A stretch of DNA of 10,944 bases from an uncultured Treponema sp. (GCA_945833725.1 CAMAFU010000038.1:1-10944), one strand, 5' to 3'; counted from the stretch's first letter, positions 1-6,301 are shown. Notes: generated by a model not told the origin, from the letters alone. Program-made: numbers and translations.

Positions 1-6
1 AGCCAT
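1..6 (-). CDS. Possible start of a further gene, cut by the window edge
   Basis: On the minus strand an ATG GCT begins one base after the TAA stop of the M23 peptidase gene (TAA-A-ATG). Only two codons are inside the window, so nothing can be said about the product. No clear Shine-Dalgarno precedes the ATG, but such tight spacing would suit translational coupling to the peptidase gene. From family knowledge, M23 peptidases are often followed by a bactofilin gene; that identity here is a guess only. Confidence 0.3.
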
Positions 7-7
7 T

Positions 8-1030
8 TTATTTTGAAAGTTTTACATTTACATATTTTGCAGGATCTACAACATCGGAACCAATATGGATTTCGTAGTGAAGATGAGGTCCTGTAGTTAT
101 ACCGGTATTTCCGATAGTGCCGATTACCTGTCGTTGAGAAACAAATTCGCCTTTTTTTACCCGTGCTGTCTGCATATGACAGTAGCGGGTGTAAATTCCG
201 TGTTTATGCTTGATTATTACATAATTGCCAAAGCTGAAATCGTAACCAACAGTAACAACCTGACCATTGGCCGTTGCAACAATAGGATCACCGCTTCGCC
301 ATGTAGAAAAGTCTAATCCTTTGTGAATGTACCATTGACCTGTAATAGGGTGAACATTTTGACCAAATTGCATTGAAATATGACCGATTCCGCCTTTTAT
401 AGGCCAGATGTTCGGAATATCGGTAAAAAGAGTTTCCTGACTTTCCAGCATTTTTCCGATTTGTTCTATAGGCTGAACGGCACTTTCCAGATAGGAATTT
501 AACTGGCGTATGTCGGCAGCTTCTTTAGTAGAACCGGAAACCTGACTTTGGGTATCGAAAAGGGAAGAAAGGTCGGATTCGCCCATGGAAGCCTTTGAAA
601 CGGAAGAAGTGCTGTTTATGCCAAGAAGGGAAAGGGACTGAGACAAAGAAGTCTGGAACCTTTTTGCAGTTTGAAGAAGATTGTTGTTTTCGTCCCTCAG
701 TTCATCCAGGCTCGCCAGAGTTTCTCGGTTTTCGTTTATTAAGCGGCTTATTTCTGAACTGGAAACTGCGGCCTGTTTGTTAAAATATACGAAAGAACCT
801 ATAATGCCGCCCATAAGGACAATGCCAAGGCAAAGGGCAAAAATATTTGTCTGAAAATTTACAGGTTTGCTCTGGGAGTGGGGCACAATCATTATTGTAA
901 GTTTGCTGTCGCAAAGCCTGAAAAAAGCCAGTATGCCGCTCCATATTTTTGAAAACAGTGATTTTAGACCGTTTGTAATATTTGAAACCAGATTTTTTTC
1001 GATTTTTTTAAATCGTCTTGTTTTTGCCAA
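8..1030 (-). CDS. Membrane-anchored M23 (LytM-type) peptidase
   Basis: This is a 340-residue envelope protein predicted to act on, or regulate cleavage of, peptidoglycan cross-links in the periplasm. A basic cytoplasmic N-terminus with the MIVPHS segment common in this family (about 47-52) is followed by one transmembrane helix (about 62-84), a coiled-coil stretch (about 90-130), a linker, and the M23 domain (about 215-335). The zinc-site residues are all present: HKGLD (H236, D240) and HLH (H316, H318), with H285 as the second catalytic histidine. So it should be active rather than a degenerate LytM activator. The start is TTG at 1028-1030: an in-frame stop lies eight codons upstream, there is no in-frame ATG before residue 47, and GGAGAAAG sits just upstream. 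It has its own promoter with a leader of about 130 nt. The substrate bond cannot be told from sequence. Confidence 0.9.
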   Translation of the reverse strand: MAKTRRFKKIEKNLVSNITNGLKSLFSKIWSGILAFFRLCDSKLTIMIVPHSQSKPVNFQTNIFALCLGIVLMGGIIGSFVYFNKQAAVSSSEISRLINENRETLASLDELRDENNNLLQTAKRFQTSLSQSLSLLGINSTSSVSKASMGESDLSSLFDTQSQVSGSTKEAADIRQLNSYLESAVQPIEQIGKMLESQETLFTDIPNIWPIKGGIGHISMQFGQNVHPITGQWYIHKGLDFSTWRSGDPIVATANGQVVTVGYDFSFGNYVIIKHKHGIYTRYCHMQTARVKKGEFVSQRQVIGTIGNTGITTGPHLHYEIHIGSDVVDPAKYVNVKLSK

Positions 1031-1167
1031 TTTCTTTCTCCAAAAACGAAATTAACCGACACAGCCAAAATTCCAGATGCAAAGTAAAAAAACATAACCT
1101 TTGGAGGCTTTTCGTAAAATTGCTTTATTTATTAGAAGAACCTGAAACTCTAAAAGATTCACCAATA

Positions 1168-1197
1168 AATATATCACAGTAAAATAAGCAGTGTCAA
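1168..1197 (-). promoter_or_regulatory. Promoter of the M23 peptidase gene
   Basis: On the minus strand a perfect TTGACA (1197-1192) is followed after 18 bases by TATATT (1173-1168), five of six matches to the -10 consensus. Transcription should start near 1161, giving a leader of about 130 nt before the TTG start at 1030. Three TACAG direct repeats lie immediately upstream of the -35 box (1202-1224). Confidence 0.65.
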
Positions 1198-1261
1198 ACC
1201 GCTGTAAGTTACTGTAATACTGTATATTTATCGGCATTTTTTTTGTGCAGGGTGAATGTTT

Positions 1262-2737
1262 TTAGGTTAAAGAGTATGTTTCTCCGTACTTTACGATTTG
1301 AACATGCTTGTAGCCGTTTTTATGCAGGAAGTCTTTAAAAAATTCCTGAGACTCTTTTTCACCGTGAACAAGGAATATTTTTTTCAGGCGGCTTGTATCC
1401 AGCTTGTTGAGCCATTCCAGAGCTTCTTTATAGTCTGCATGAGCCGAAAAGGCATTTATTGTTTCTATGCTGGCATTTACAGGATAAGTGTCTCCCATAA
1501 TTTTTACTTCTTTTGCACCGTCTTTTATGCGCCGCCCTAAGGTATTTTCTGCCATGTAGCCTACAATAAGGATTGTGTTTTCCGGTTTGGAAATACTGTT
1601 GGCAATGTGATGAACTACGCGGCCTGCTTCGCACATTCCGTCGGCGGAAATAATAATCATGGGACCTTCTTTTTCGTTGAGAGATTTTGATTCTTCTACG
1701 CTTGTAACAAGATTAAGTGCCCCAAAACCAAAAGGATTTTTATGATGTTTAAGGAAAGCATTGTGAACTTCTTCGTCGTAACATTCAGGATGTATTTGAA
1801 AGATGCTGGTGGCATTTACGGCCATAGGAGAGTCGATATAAATAGGAATTTGAGGAATTTTTTTCTGGTCTACAAGAAGGTGGAGATAGTAAACAAGTTC
1901 CTGAGTTCTTTCAATGGCAAATGAAGGAATTATGATTTTGCCTTTTTTGTCGATTGCCCGGCGAACAACATTTTTTAATTCCTTCATGGCAATTTCGCTG
2001 CCTTCGTGGAGTCTGTCTCCGTAGGTGCTTTCGAGGAAAATATAGTCTGGCGGCGGAACTGATGTGGCCGGATCCCGGATTATTGGTTTTGAAGGACGGC
2101 CTAAGTCGCCGGTATAAAGGATATTTATAGAATCATTTTTTTGAGGACTATCTTTGCTTTTTGAAAAAAGCTTGCGGAAGAAATTTGTTTCCGGTTTTTT
2201 CTGGTTGTACACTGTAAAATTTGCAAAGGCTGAACCAAGGATGTGACCGGCATCGAAAAATTCCAGTTGTACATTGGGAGCTATAAACATTTTTCTGTTG
2301 TAAGAAAGGGATATAATCTGATTGTCGGCAGCAACACAGTCTTTTTCTGTAAACAAAGGTGTCCAGTCAAATTTTTCACCTTTTCGGGTAGATTGCTTTC
2401 TAAGGTATTCGGCATCGCGGCTTTGAATTCTGGCGGAATCCATCATTACAAGGTTTGCCAGATCTCTTGTGGCAGGAGTTGCATAAATGTTCCCGGTAAA
2501 ACCGTTTTTTGTAAGGAATGGAATAAGACCGCAGTGGTCGTAATGGGCATGAGTTAAAACAACGGCTTGAATTTTATCGTGGGGAATATCCATCCGGCGG
2601 TTTTTTTCGTCGGCAACAGAGCGTTTTCCTTGAAAGGCTCCGCAGTCTATCATGTAGATTTTTCCGTCAATTTCCAGAATATGTTTTGAGCCTGTAACTT
2701 CTTGGGCTGCTCCCAGTGAATAAACTTGAATAGCCAT
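1262..2737 (-). CDS. Beta-CASP metallo-beta-lactamase-fold RNA nuclease
   Basis: A 491-residue cytoplasmic zinc nuclease of the bacterial CPSF-73-like group, expected to cut or trim RNA. The metallo-beta-lactamase motifs are complete: HAHYDH (H63, H65, D67, H68), GHILGSA (H165) and YTGDLG (D211). The beta-CASP motifs follow: motif A in ESTYGD (E236), motif B in FSAHAD (H433) and motif C in VHGE (H458). The family-typical SADGMCEAGR stretch is at 364-373. There is no extra C-terminal RNase J-type domain, so it is not RNase J. A basic, low-complexity insert (about 178-205) separates the third and fourth metal motifs. The ATG is fixed by a strong TTGGAGGTG five bases upstream. It is transcribed toward the M23 gene, with a 231-bp gap and a separate promoter for that gene. 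Confidence 0.92.
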   Translation of the reverse strand: MAIQVYSLGAAQEVTGSKHILEIDGKIYMIDCGAFQGKRSVADEKNRRMDIPHDKIQAVVLTHAHYDHCGLIPFLTKNGFTGNIYATPATRDLANLVMMDSARIQSRDAEYLRKQSTRKGEKFDWTPLFTEKDCVAADNQIISLSYNRKMFIAPNVQLEFFDAGHILGSAFANFTVYNQKKPETNFFRKLFSKSKDSPQKNDSINILYTGDLGRPSKPIIRDPATSVPPPDYIFLESTYGDRLHEGSEIAMKELKNVVRRAIDKKGKIIIPSFAIERTQELVYYLHLLVDQKKIPQIPIYIDSPMAVNATSIFQIHPECYDEEVHNAFLKHHKNPFGFGALNLVTSVEESKSLNEKEGPMIIISADGMCEAGRVVHHIANSISKPENTILIVGYMAENTLGRRIKDGAKEVKIMGDTYPVNASIETINAFSAHADYKEALEWLNKLDTSRLKKIFLVHGEKESQEFFKDFLHKNGYKHVQIVKYGETYSLT

Positions 2738-2765
2738 AGTACACCTCCAAAAGATGAATTTTTAA

Positions 2766-2790
2766 CAGGTCAAAACATTTATTTGACCTG
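2766..2790. repeat. Perfect 9-bp inverted repeat at the nuclease transcription start
   Basis: CAGGTCAAA and TTTGACCTG are exact reverse complements separated by a 7-base ACATTTA loop. The repeat starts at the predicted transcription start of the beta-CASP nuclease (about 2790) and fills the first 25 nt of its leader. It could be a repressor operator or a 5'-terminal mRNA hairpin. The sequence does not decide between them. Confidence 0.75.
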
Positions 2791-2796
2791 ACTGTA

Positions 2797-2824
2797 ATTT
2801 TATACCTCATTGGGAAAATCACAA
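2797..2824 (-). promoter_or_regulatory. Probable promoter of the beta-CASP nuclease gene
   Basis: On the minus strand TTGTGA (2824-2819) and TAAAAT (2802-2797) are 16 bases apart. An overlapping TATAAA (2804-2799) gives an alternative -10 with shorter spacing. The -35 is only a four-of-six match. Predicted start is near 2790, giving a leader of about 52 nt that carries a hairpin and a strong ribosome binding site. Confidence 0.45.
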
Positions 2825-2832
2825 GTTTTGAA

Positions 2833-2883
2833 AGGTAAAATTCCGGCGTTTTTAAGAGAATATTTTTTTAACCGGTTTTACCT
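2833..2883. repeat. Imperfect long inverted repeat upstream of the nuclease promoter
   Basis: The left arm AGGTAAAA-TT-CCGG (2833-2846) pairs with the right arm CCGGTTTTACCT (2872-2883): twelve pairs interrupted by a 2-base bulge, with a loop of about 25 bases. It lies upstream of the nuclease -35 box and touches the left end of the GC-rich folded element. It may be an operator, part of that element, or an old terminator. No gene is visible here. Confidence 0.55.
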
Positions 2884-2887
2884 GCGA

Positions 2888-3003
2888 TAAGGATTGGAGC
2901 ACCTGCGCAAGCAGTCCCGGAGCGAAGCGGAGGGATGAGCCGCGGTTAGTCGGCGAAGTGCGGAAAGCCTGGTTGGGGCTTGCCCCAAATCGCCCGATCC
3001 TTA
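2888..3003. repeat. GC-rich self-complementary intergenic element
   Basis: This 116-base island is far richer in G+C than its surroundings. Its ends pair as TAAGGATTGG (2888-2897) with CCGATCCTTA (2994-3003), ten pairs including one G-T wobble. Inside are CTGC-GCAA-GCAG (2903-2914), a TCCC/GGGA stem (2915-2935) around GC-GAA-GC, a CCGC/GCGG stem (2940-2963), and TTGGGG-CTTG-CCCCAA (2973-2988). GCAA and CTTG are loops that form very stable RNA tetraloops. A sub-motif GCGAAG followed by CGG or TGCGG occurs twice (2922-2930 and 2953-2963). It has no convincing coding capacity. It looks like a dispersed structured repeat or a non-coding RNA; copy number cannot be judged from one window. Confidence 0.6.
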
Positions 3004-3050
3004 CAATTTATAAAACTTACGGAATGCTTTTATGTTACGGGAAAAAACTG

Positions 3051-3056
3051 TATAAT
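3051..3056 (+). promoter_or_regulatory. -10 box of the probable pectate lyase promoter
   Basis: A perfect TATAAT lies here. The best -35 at 16 bases spacing, TTTATG (3029-3034), matches poorly, so an activator may be needed. Predicted start is near 3063, giving a leader of about 39 nt. Confidence 0.45.
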
Positions 3057-3074
3057 TACGGTGATTATTTTTTT

Positions 3075-3091
3075 GGAGGCCGTTTTTACGG
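3075..3091 (+). promoter_or_regulatory. Ribosome binding site followed by a small hairpin
   Basis: GGAGG (3075-3079) is the only good Shine-Dalgarno upstream of the pectate lyase, but it is 22 bases from the ATG at 3102, too far for a normal site. The bases between include CCGT-TTTT-ACGG (3080-3091), a perfect 4-bp stem with a 4-base loop. If folded, it would bring the effective spacing to about 10. An in-frame TTG at 3096 is an alternative start. Confidence 0.4.
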
Positions 3092-3101
3092 ATTTTTGAA
3101 A

Positions 3102-4376
3102 ATGAAAAAATTAGCTTTTTTTGGAATTTGTTTTGCTGTTTCTGCTTTATTTGCTGAAGTGCCAGAATTTTCTGGAGGCTGGGCTTCTTATTCCGGGAAA
3201 TTTGATTTGGCAGGGCAAGCTGTTGTTCCTCCCGACGGAAAATATGGCTGTGTTGGCGGTGGGAATTCTTCTGTAAGCGTGACTGTTTCTAACAGAAAAG
3301 AGCTTTTGGAGGCTTTAAATAAAGGTTCTGCAAGGACAATTTATGTTAAGGGAATTATCGACATGACCGACACTGGAAACGGTTCTTTAATTCCTTCGGA
3401 GGTGTCTGGCTCTACAAAAGAACTGGATTCTCTTATTGAAAATATGACAAAAAAATCTGTTCTTCCGGCAAAAAATTATTCTGAATGGAAAACAAAATAT
3501 ACTGCCAGTTTTAATTATGATGAAAATCAGTCTGGGGCTGTAAAAGATTTACGGGACAAACTTAACGGCTACTGGAAGGAACTTACTGTTCTGCGCCTTG
3601 AAAACAATACTACTATAGAAGGAATGGGAGCAAATTGCGGAATTCGTGGTGCCAGCCTTACAATAAAAGGAAAATCTAACATTATCATAAGAAACCTTAA
3701 TATAAGCGACTGCTACAATCCTTTCCCTAAAATCGAAGCGAAAGACGGGCTTAATGCAGATCTTGACTGTATTTCCATCCAAAATTCCAAATACATCTGG
3801 ATTGACCACTGCACTGTTTATTCTTCTTTTTCCAGAGATAAAATTGAAAAAGACAAGTATGTTACTAAAGACGGCCAGAAGTTGAAATGGCAGGTTTACG
3901 ACGGTTTGTGCGATATTACGAATACAAATGATTTTATTACTGTAAGCTGGTGTGTTTTTAAAAATCATGACAAGACTATGTTAATTGGAAACAGCGATAA
4001 AAAAATTGAAGATAAAAATCATCAGACAATTACGCTGCACCACAATATTTTCGACAGTTGCGTTCAAAGACTTCCTATGGTCAGGTTTGCTACGATTCAC
4101 ATTTACAACAATGTTTATGTAAATATGTTGAGCCGGGGAATTGACAGAAGGCAGGATTGCAGAATTTACAGCGAAGGAAACTGGTTTGAAGATAAAGAAA
4201 AATCCATTACTTCAAACACTTTCGGCTCTCTGTACGACAGCGGAAGTTATAATATAAAAACAGCCGGTCTTTCCAAAAAAGCTGAATGGAATCCGGGCGA
4301 TTACTATTCCTATAAAGCAGAAAGTGCCGAAGAAGCAAAAAACCTTGTTCTTAAAAACGCAGGAGCAAAAAATTAA
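3102..4376 (+). CDS. Secreted pectate lyase, polysaccharide lyase family 1
   Basis: A 424-residue exported enzyme predicted to cleave polygalacturonate by calcium-dependent beta-elimination, giving unsaturated oligogalacturonides. Residues are numbered from the ATG at 3102. A signal peptide (1-18, ending ALFA) precedes a right-handed beta-helix domain. Family hallmarks are WIDH (233-236), the calcium-site region YDGLCDI (266-272), NHDKTMLIG with the likely substrate-binding K291, and RLPMVR (323-328), the RxPxxR motif with catalytic R323. The reading frame stays open upstream to 2958, but those 48 residues run through the GC-rich element and are not signal-peptide-like, so the later start is preferred. 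The gene stands alone, with no sugar-uptake partners nearby, and is convergent with the next gene. Pectin lyase activity is a less likely alternative. Confidence 0.9.
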   Translation: MKKLAFFGICFAVSALFAEVPEFSGGWASYSGKFDLAGQAVVPPDGKYGCVGGGNSSVSVTVSNRKELLEALNKGSARTIYVKGIIDMTDTGNGSLIPSEVSGSTKELDSLIENMTKKSVLPAKNYSEWKTKYTASFNYDENQSGAVKDLRDKLNGYWKELTVLRLENNTTIEGMGANCGIRGASLTIKGKSNIIIRNLNISDCYNPFPKIEAKDGLNADLDCISIQNSKYIWIDHCTVYSSFSRDKIEKDKYVTKDGQKLKWQVYDGLCDITNTNDFITVSWCVFKNHDKTMLIGNSDKKIEDKNHQTITLHHNIFDSCVQRLPMVRFATIHIYNNVYVNMLSRGIDRRQDCRIYSEGNWFEDKEKSITSNTFGSLYDSGSYNIKTAGLSKKAEWNPGDYYSYKAESAEEAKNLVLKNAGAKN

Positions 4377-4388
4377 GGCTGGCAGAGG

Positions 4389-4421
4389 TTTTCTTAAAGT
4401 TCTCTTAAAGCTCTCTTGTAA
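4389..4421. repeat. Three imperfect 11-bp tandem units at a convergent gene end
   Basis: The units TTTTCTTAAAG (4389-4399), TTCTCTTAAAG (4400-4410) and CTCTCTTGTAA (4411-4421) run head to tail. They span the stop codon of the minus-strand exported protein, so the repeat partly sets its last residues. The convergent gap is only 28 bases and contains no clear terminator hairpin. Confidence 0.5.
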
Positions 4422-5028
4422 TTTTAAGTGAAAAGTGAAAATCAGTTTTTTCGACAGCGCGTCCTGTTGAAACTGGTTTTCCGTTATAAATAAGGAAACT
4501 TAAAAAACTTGTTGTAATGCCTGTTTTAAATCCGAAAAGATAGCCCTGCCCCCATTGCATTGAAAAATTAATTCCTGATTTTAAGGCTGCAATAAAGGAG
4601 TCCGGGTAGTTGATGTTGTAGGAGGAATCTTCGCCGAAAAAGCAGTACATTCCTTCTAAAATAACAGGCTCAAGAGAAAAGGTTTTTTTTGAAGAATTGC
4701 CGAAAGTAAAGGCAACAACAGGGGCGGCATTTAACCCCAAAGTGTGGTAGTCGATATTTTTATCGTCGAGGTAAAGGCTGGTAGAGCCAAAAAGTATATT
4801 GGTGTTGAATCCAAAAGAAAAATTTACGCTTGGAAAATACAGATATTCAATTCCAAGGTTTGTAGCACTTCCAATTTCTTCGATATATTCTTTTTTTTCG
4901 CCGTACGCTACTTTTTTTTCTTGACCGTATGATGTTCCAAGTCCGCCGAATTCAACGGAAAAATGGGATTTTGCAAAAGAAAGGGTACTTAAAAGGGAAA
5001 ATAAGGCAAGTAAAAGTACTTTTTTCAT
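4405..5028 (-). CDS. Small exported protein, probably an outer-membrane beta-barrel
   Basis: I do not recognise a named family. The 207-residue product has a clear signal peptide (1-19, cleavage after LSFA). The mature part is rich in Gly, Ser and aromatics and has many short alternating hydrophobic stretches, such as LGIEYLYF and FSFGFNTNILFG, plus the ending FHFSLKITREL. This is typical of small outer-membrane barrels in treponemes and other diderms. There is no lipobox. The start at 5028 is supported by AAGGAGATAG four bases upstream and by a good promoter about 60 bases upstream. It is convergent with the pectate lyase and divergent from the deaminase, so it appears monocistronic. A soluble periplasmic protein is the alternative. 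Confidence 0.75.
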   Translation of the reverse strand: MKKVLLLALFSLLSTLSFAKSHFSVEFGGLGTSYGQEKKVAYGEKKEYIEEIGSATNLGIEYLYFPSVNFSFGFNTNILFGSTSLYLDDKNIDYHTLGLNAAPVVAFTFGNSSKKTFSLEPVILEGMYCFFGEDSSYNINYPDSFIAALKSGINFSMQWGQGYLFGFKTGITTSFLSFLIYNGKPVSTGRAVEKTDFHFSLKITREL

Positions 5029-5065
5029 AAAACTATCTCCTTATGTTGTACAAAAATCGCTTAAA

Positions 5066-5094
5066 ACTATAACGCAAATACACAATATTTTCAA
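5066..5094 (-). promoter_or_regulatory. Promoter of the small exported protein gene
   Basis: On the minus strand TTGAAA (5094-5089) and TATAGT (5071-5066) are exactly 17 bases apart, each one mismatch from the sigma-70 consensus. Transcription should start near 5059, leaving a leader of about 31 nt with a strong AAGGAGA site. Confidence 0.65.
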
Positions 5095-5120
5095 ATTTTG
5101 CGGCAGGGATTGGAAGGGCG

Positions 5121-5149
5121 TTTGCATTCAGTTTTTTATGAGGTATATT
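5121..5149 (+). promoter_or_regulatory. Probable promoter of the deaminase gene
   Basis: TTTGCA (5121-5126) and TATATT (5144-5149) are 17 bases apart. A start seven bases after the -10 would fall at the ATG at 5156, implying a leaderless message. A GAGG at 5140-5143 would then lie inside the promoter and not in the transcript. Confidence 0.45.
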
Positions 5150-5155
5150 GTTTAT

Positions 5156-5608
5156 ATGGATTTTATGAAACAGGCAATAGAAGAAGCCTACGAGGGAATA
5201 AAAGAAAATCATGGCGGGCCTTTTGGTTCTGTGGTTGTAAAGGACGGCAAAATTGTGGGAAAAGGGCATAATACAGTTCTTTTAAATAATGATCCTACAT
5301 GCCATGGAGAAATTCAGGCAATAAGGGATGCTGCAAAAAATTTACAGACCTTTGATCTTTCGGGATGTGAAATTTACACAACGGCTGAACCGTGTCCTAT
5401 GTGTTTGGGAGCAATACTTTGGGCAAACATAAAGACAGTCTGTTATGGATGCAATCAGAAAGATACAGACGAAATTGGTTTTAGGGACAGTAAATTTTAC
5501 GATTACATTAACGGAAAAAACAGTCTGCTGGAAATGAAAGAATCCTCAAAAGGTGAATGTCTTGCCCTGTTTGAAAAATATAAAAAACTTAACAGGCAAA
5601 AGTATTAA
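5156..5608 (+). CDS. Guanine/nucleoside deaminase of the cytidine deaminase superfamily
   Basis: A 150-residue cytoplasmic zinc deaminase. Numbered from the ATG at 5156, the active site is HGE (H50, E52) and PCPMC (C80, C83). Flanking signatures GGPFG (20-24), NNDPTCHGE and the late GFRDSKFYDYI resemble GuaD-type guanine deaminases more than tRNA adenosine deaminase TadA. So the likely reaction is guanine to xanthine in purine salvage, though other purine or nucleoside substrates are possible. The length matches GuaD (about 155 residues). The frame opens at an earlier ATG (5138), but the 5156 start gives an N-terminus (MDFMKQA) that aligns with the family, and the earlier ATG lies inside the predicted promoter and has no ribosome site. 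HGE replaces the more usual HAE. The gene stands alone, 87 bases ahead of lptC. Confidence 0.85.
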   Translation: MDFMKQAIEEAYEGIKENHGGPFGSVVVKDGKIVGKGHNTVLLNNDPTCHGEIQAIRDAAKNLQTFDLSGCEIYTTAEPCPMCLGAILWANIKTVCYGCNQKDTDEIGFRDSKFYDYINGKNSLLEMKESSKGECLALFEKYKKLNRQKY

Positions 5609-5656
5609 ATGATATAGCCGGGATACAGACGGCCCTGTTCCGTATTAAAACTTAAA

Positions 5657-5686
5657 TTGAAAAAACATGCCTTAATATGGTAGAAT
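5657..5686 (+). promoter_or_regulatory. Promoter of the lptC-lptA-lptB operon
   Basis: TTGAAA (5657-5662) and TAGAAT (5681-5686) are 18 bases apart, and the -10 is preceded by TGG, giving an extended -10 (TGGTAGAAT). The predicted start (about 5693-5696) coincides with the lptC ATG at 5696. Confidence 0.65.
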
Positions 5687-5695
5687 TACTGTTGT

Positions 5696-6298
5696 ATGAT
5701 AAAAAAGTTTTTTATTGTTTTGGCGGGAATTCTGCTTGTTTCCTGTTCATTGAATTATGGCAGCAACGAAAATTTTGAAGATTCTGTTCCTGAATTTAGT
5801 TTTACGAATGCGTCTTTCAACAGGTTTGAAAACAACATGCTTTCCATAAATTTAAAAGCAGAGTTACTTGAACAGTATAAAAGCGATGGCAGTTCCTACG
5901 CAAAAAATGCTAATTTTAAAACTTTCGACAAAGACGGTATTCTTGATACAGAAGGTTCATGCCTTTTTATGGGAGCCGATACAAATCAAGAACAGTATTC
6001 CATGTTCGACAGCGTAAATATAAAAGTTTACAGTCAGGAATTAACAATTAATGCTTCTTCCCTTTATTTTGACGGCAAATCTGAACAGCTTGTAAGCGGA
6101 ATTGCGGAGGAGGTTTCCATAAAACGAAAAGATACTTCTATAACGGGAACGGGGTTTTCTGCCAGCGGAGTGAGCAATACTTTTTCGTTTAATCAGAATA
6201 TAACCGGTACTGTTATAGAAAATCCCGAAAAATACACAGACAATGAAAATGAACTGTCTGAAAGTGAAAATGAAATAGAACTGAATGTGGAGGAATAA
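5696..6298 (+). CDS. lptC: LptC-like lipopolysaccharide-transport lipoprotein
   Basis: A 200-residue predicted component of the Lpt trans-envelope bridge, passing substrate from the inner-membrane transporter to LptA. A signal sequence ends in the lipobox L14-V15-S16-C17, so it is probably lipid-anchored, whereas the classical proteobacterial LptC keeps an uncleaved transmembrane helix. The body (about 35-175) has the short beta-strand pattern of the LptC/OstA fold, including a terminal TGTGFSASG segment (150-158). The last 25 residues are acidic and Asn/Glu-rich (ENELSESENEIELNVEE). No Shine-Dalgarno precedes the ATG, and the promoter -10 ends only 9 bases upstream. lptA follows after 3 bases. 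Identity rests mainly on context and fold-like pattern, since LptC sequences diverge strongly. Confidence 0.8.
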   Translation: MIKKFFIVLAGILLVSCSLNYGSNENFEDSVPEFSFTNASFNRFENNMLSINLKAELLEQYKSDGSSYAKNANFKTFDKDGILDTEGSCLFMGADTNQEQYSMFDSVNIKVYSQELTINASSLYFDGKSEQLVSGIAEEVSIKRKDTSITGTGFSASGVSNTFSFNQNITGTVIENPEKYTDNENELSESENEIELNVEE

Positions 6299-6301
6299 AA
6301 C

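Noticed and set aside
1105..1180. Plus-strand TTG-initiated peptide of about 20 codons after TTTGGAGG
   Set aside because: The spacing is poor, there is no plus-strand promoter, and it lies in the leader of a minus-strand gene.
1052..1237. 61-codon minus-strand reading frame between the nuclease and M23 genes
   Set aside because: There is no Shine-Dalgarno before its ATG, no recognisable family, and the M23 promoter and leader lie inside it.
2958..3101. 48-residue N-terminal extension of the pectate lyase
   Set aside because: It reads through the GC-rich element, the promoter and the ribosome site, and would bury the clear signal peptide that begins at 3102.
3102..3131. Possible lipoprotein signal in the pectate lyase (Cys at residue 10)
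   Set aside because: The Cys is too close to the N-terminus and is not preceded by a lipobox; a normal signal peptidase I site at residue 18 fits better.
5156..5608. Reading the deaminase as tRNA adenosine deaminase TadA
   Set aside because: GGPFG, DPTCHGE and the C-terminal GFRDSKFYDYI pattern fit GuaD-like deaminases better, although the core zinc motif is shared.
5609..5656. Small ACGG/CCGT stem after the deaminase gene as a terminator
   Set aside because: There are only four base pairs and no T-tract; it is not distinguishable from chance.
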